Assembly: GCA_018665505.1 (NCBI GenBank)
Contig: JABJCS010000740.1
Span: forward strand, 1-6,337
Direction: 5' to 3'
DNA length: 6,337 bases
Source: Alphaproteobacteria bacterium
GTDB taxonomy: Bacteria; Pseudomonadota; Alphaproteobacteria; UBA8366
This document shows positions 5,005 through 6,337 of the stretch, piece by piece. How positions within the stretch are numbered: position 1 is the stretch's first letter; each line of letters begins with the position of its first letter. The position numbers and the translations under genes were made by a program. The notes beneath the pieces are model-generated. The model had not been told where the DNA came from. It worked only from the letters and a program-made list of their open reading frames with translations, and made no database searches.

Positions 5005-5925
5005 CTATTCCAGCGGCAGTCCTGGATGGACGTTGCGGGAATTCGCGATATCGACGAAGTGCGGCACCAAAGAGGGCATCGCTTTGTCGCGAATCGTTTC
5101 CACCGTCCAGCCGTGGTTCTTGTGGACGGTGCGGAGCGGGCGCGGTTGACTATAGAGCGACAGCTCAGCGCCACGCTGGTGGAAGATTTGTCCGGTTACG
5201 TGACCTGCGTCTTCCGACCCCAAGAAGGTGCAAAGTGGTGCGATGGCGTCTGCCGGGCTCAGGCGCAGACGTTCTTCGCGCTGATGTGCTGCATCCGGAT
5301 CCTTCGGTGTCGGGACCGAGCGTGTCATCCGCGTGTCGGCAGAGGGGCAAATCACGTTGCTGGTGACGTTCTTACTGACGTTCTCCATGGCGACGATGCG
5401 CGACAGTCCGGCGATCCCGAGCTTGGCGGCGCCGTAGTTCGCTTGGCCGACATTGCCGAGCAATCCAGAGGTCGAGCCAACCATTATGATGCGGCCGTAC
5501 TCCTGCTCGCGGAACAGATTGATGGCGGCGCGCGCGGTGTTGAAGTGACCATTCATGTGAACGTCCATCACCGCCTGCCAATCGTCGGGCGACATTTTGT
5601 GGAACATACGGTCGCGCAGAATGCCCGCCGGATTAAAGACGATGTGACAGTCGTCGAATTCATCACGCGCTTGTTGAACCATGCCGAGGCAGTCCTCGTA
5701 ACTGGCGACGGAGCCAAAATTGGGCGCGGCCTTGCCGCCGCCGGCCTTGATCTCGTTGGCGATGGTTTCGGCCGGTCCTCGCTCGCCGCCTTCACCGCCG
5801 CCGCTGACACCCGGATCATTGACGATTACGCTCGCCCCTTCTTTCGCCATCAGCTTCGCGACTTCGGCGCCGACACCACGGCCCGAACCGGTGCAAATCG
5901 CCACGCGGCCATCTAAAACACCCAT
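5005..5925 (-). CDS. Short-chain dehydrogenase resembling the MFE-2/HSD17B4 3-hydroxyacyl-CoA dehydrogenase domain (306 aa)
   Basis: An NAD(P)-dependent oxidoreductase of the classical SDR fold, probably cytoplasmic. The cofactor loop is T12-G-S-G-R-G17-V-G19. The dinucleotide strand is VIVNDPG, followed by a Gly-rich insert (VSGGGEGGERGPAE) as in multifunctional enzyme 2. N98-P-A-G101-I-L-R-D-R replaces the usual NNAG, and the catalytic triad is S151, Y164 and K168 (GQANYGAAKLG). NVICPSADTRMTRSV matches the post-catalytic segment of MFE-2 proteins. At the site of the fourth catalytic residue it has VHMNG, as in the VHLxG of that branch. These similarities suggest a hydroxyacyl-CoA or steroid-like substrate, but no hydratase or sterol-carrier domain is attached. 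About 50 residues follow the core (PRPLRTVHKNHGWTVETIRD onward). ATG at 5923-5925 has GAGGGAG (5933-5939) upstream. Confidence 0.9.
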   Translation of the reverse strand: MGVLDGRVAICTGSGRGVGAEVAKLMAKEGASVIVNDPGVSGGGEGGERGPAETIANEIKAGGGKAAPNFGSVASYEDCLGMVQQARDEFDDCHIVFNPAGILRDRMFHKMSPDDWQAVMDVHMNGHFNTARAAINLFREQEYGRIIMVGSTSGLLGNVGQANYGAAKLGIAGLSRIVAMENVSKNVTSNVICPSADTRMTRSVPTPKDPDAAHQREERLRLSPADAIAPLCTFLGSEDAGHVTGQIFHQRGAELSLYSQPRPLRTVHKNHGWTVETIRDKAMPSLVPHFVDIANSRNVHPGLPLE

Positions 5926-6038
5926 GTCATTTCTCCCTCGATGTTACGTTCAATTGAGTTACGAACGAGATAGACCGAGGCGTGCGCGGGACAAAGGGCG
6001 GCGCATGGTCGCGGGCTCATGTTGTACTGACGCCATAT

Positions 6039-6077
6039 CCGTCATTCTGGATGGCGTGTCGCGCCCCGGAATGACGG
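6039..6077. repeat. Intergenic hairpin repeat (CCGTCATTC/GAATGACGG arms)
   Basis: Perfect nine-base arms CCGTCATTC (6039-6047) and GAATGACGG (6069-6077) enclose a 21-base loop containing ATGGCGTGTCGCGCCCCG. This is the CGTCATTC...GAATGACG style of dispersed repeat common in alphaproteobacteria. It lies in the 217-base gap between the two SDR genes. No T-run follows, so an intrinsic terminator is unlikely. Confidence 0.65.
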
Positions 6078-6104
6078 TGGGTGATGGAGGTTGGCCCAGA
6101 GCCG

Positions 6105-6130
6105 CCATCCTGAGCGTGTCGAAGGATGAG
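6105..6130 (-). repeat. Alphaproteobacterial-type intergenic repeat, copy 3
   Basis: Read on the minus strand this is CTCATCCTTCGACACGCTCA followed by GGATGG, differing from copy 1 at 2254-2280 mainly by C for A in GACA(C/A)GCTCA. CATCCT (6106-6111) and AGGATG (6123-6128) can pair as a small hairpin. It lies 12 bases past the stop codon of the right-hand SDR gene and would fall at its transcript 3' end. Confidence 0.68.
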
Positions 6131-6142
6131 GTTGGCACCGCC

Positions 6143-6337
6143 TCACAAATTCAAAAACGCCCCGCCGTTTGAATGGATGGTCTGCCCGGTAATGTAACTG
6201 GCGCCCGGACCGACGACGAAGCGGATCAGGTCGGCCATGTCTTGCGGCGCGCCGAGGCGTCCCAACGGGATATTGCTGGCGTTGAGATTAAGCGCGGCGT
6301 GGGGTGCCGATGACGGGTTGCCTTCGCGGACCGTGTC
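6143..6337 (-). CDS. Short-chain dehydrogenase, C-terminal part (5' end outside window)
   Basis: The minus strand is open from the right edge to TGA at 6143-6145, giving 64 residues with no start codon needed inside the window. The end reads IPLGRLGAPQDMADLIRFVV, then GPGASYITGQTIHSNGG and AFLNL. This is the standard SDR carboxyl end: PLGRLGxPxD(M/I)A before the last helix, then the S-x-YITGQ-x-xxxNGG segment that closes the fold. The cofactor and catalytic motifs lie outside the window, so the substrate cannot be guessed. It runs in the same direction as the 5005-5925 dehydrogenase, upstream of it, but the 217-base gap with two hairpin repeats argues against tight coupling. Confidence 0.88.
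   Translation of the reverse strand, partial: DTVREGNPSSAPHAALNLNASNIPLGRLGAPQDMADLIRFVVGPGASYITGQTIHSNGGAFLNL

Noticed and set aside
5026..5916. Long plus-strand open frame (296 codons) opposite the SDR gene
   Set aside because: The minus-strand frame carries the complete SDR motif set with a good ribosome site and terminator; the plus-strand product has no family features.
5926..6038. Weak promoter-like pair (TTGTCC, 16 bases, TATCTC on the minus strand) before the SDR gene
   Set aside because: The boxes match the consensus at only four and three of six positions, too weak to annotate.

Overview
The window reads like ordinary chromosomal DNA from a GC-rich proteobacterium, most likely an alphaproteobacterium. 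This rests on the codon use, on protein families typical of metabolically versatile alphas, and on intergenic hairpin repeats of the 'CCTTCGACAAGCTCAGGATG' and 'CGTCATTC...GAATGACG' kinds that are common in that class. The taxon is an inference; there is no rRNA or tRNA here to anchor it. I found no tRNA, CRISPR array, phage gene, transposase or insertion sequence.

Layout from left to right: (1) 2-1303 (+), the C-terminal ~433 residues of a HyuA-type hydantoinase/5-oxoprolinase subunit, cut by the left edge. (2) 1304-1531, a gap with three short GC-rich hairpins. (3) 1532-2125 (-), a RimJ/RimL-like GNAT acetyltransferase. (4) 2126-2378, a gap with an inverted pair of intergenic repeats. (5) 2379-3221 (-), a luciferase-like (LLM) flavin/F420 oxidoreductase, divergent from (6) 3287-4045 (+), a TSUP/TauE-type membrane transporter. 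(7) 4065-4424 (-), a small antibiotic-biosynthesis-monooxygenase-fold protein with a good promoter and ribosome site. It is divergent from (8) 4513-4977 (+), a second GNAT acetyltransferase. (9) 5005-5925 (-), a short-chain dehydrogenase resembling the dehydrogenase domain of peroxisomal multifunctional enzyme 2. It converges on gene 8 and ends at an intrinsic terminator lying inside the end of gene 8. (10) 5926-6142, a gap with two more hairpin repeats. (11) 6143-6337 (-), the C-terminal 64 residues of another short-chain dehydrogenase, cut by the right edge.

The genes form no obvious operon; most look singly transcribed, in divergent or convergent pairs. The set (amide/hydantoin hydrolysis, flavin oxidoreductase, anion exporter, small monooxygenase-like protein, acyl-CoA-type dehydrogenases) suggests accessory catabolism of small organic molecules. 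The only functional pairing I would propose is the LLM oxidoreductase with the TSUP exporter, possibly organosulfur oxidation with export of a sulfur anion, and that is a hypothesis. I do not see a new defence, mobile or RNA system. The more specific observations are the terminator shared with coding sequence at 4960-4994 and the repeat-rich gaps.
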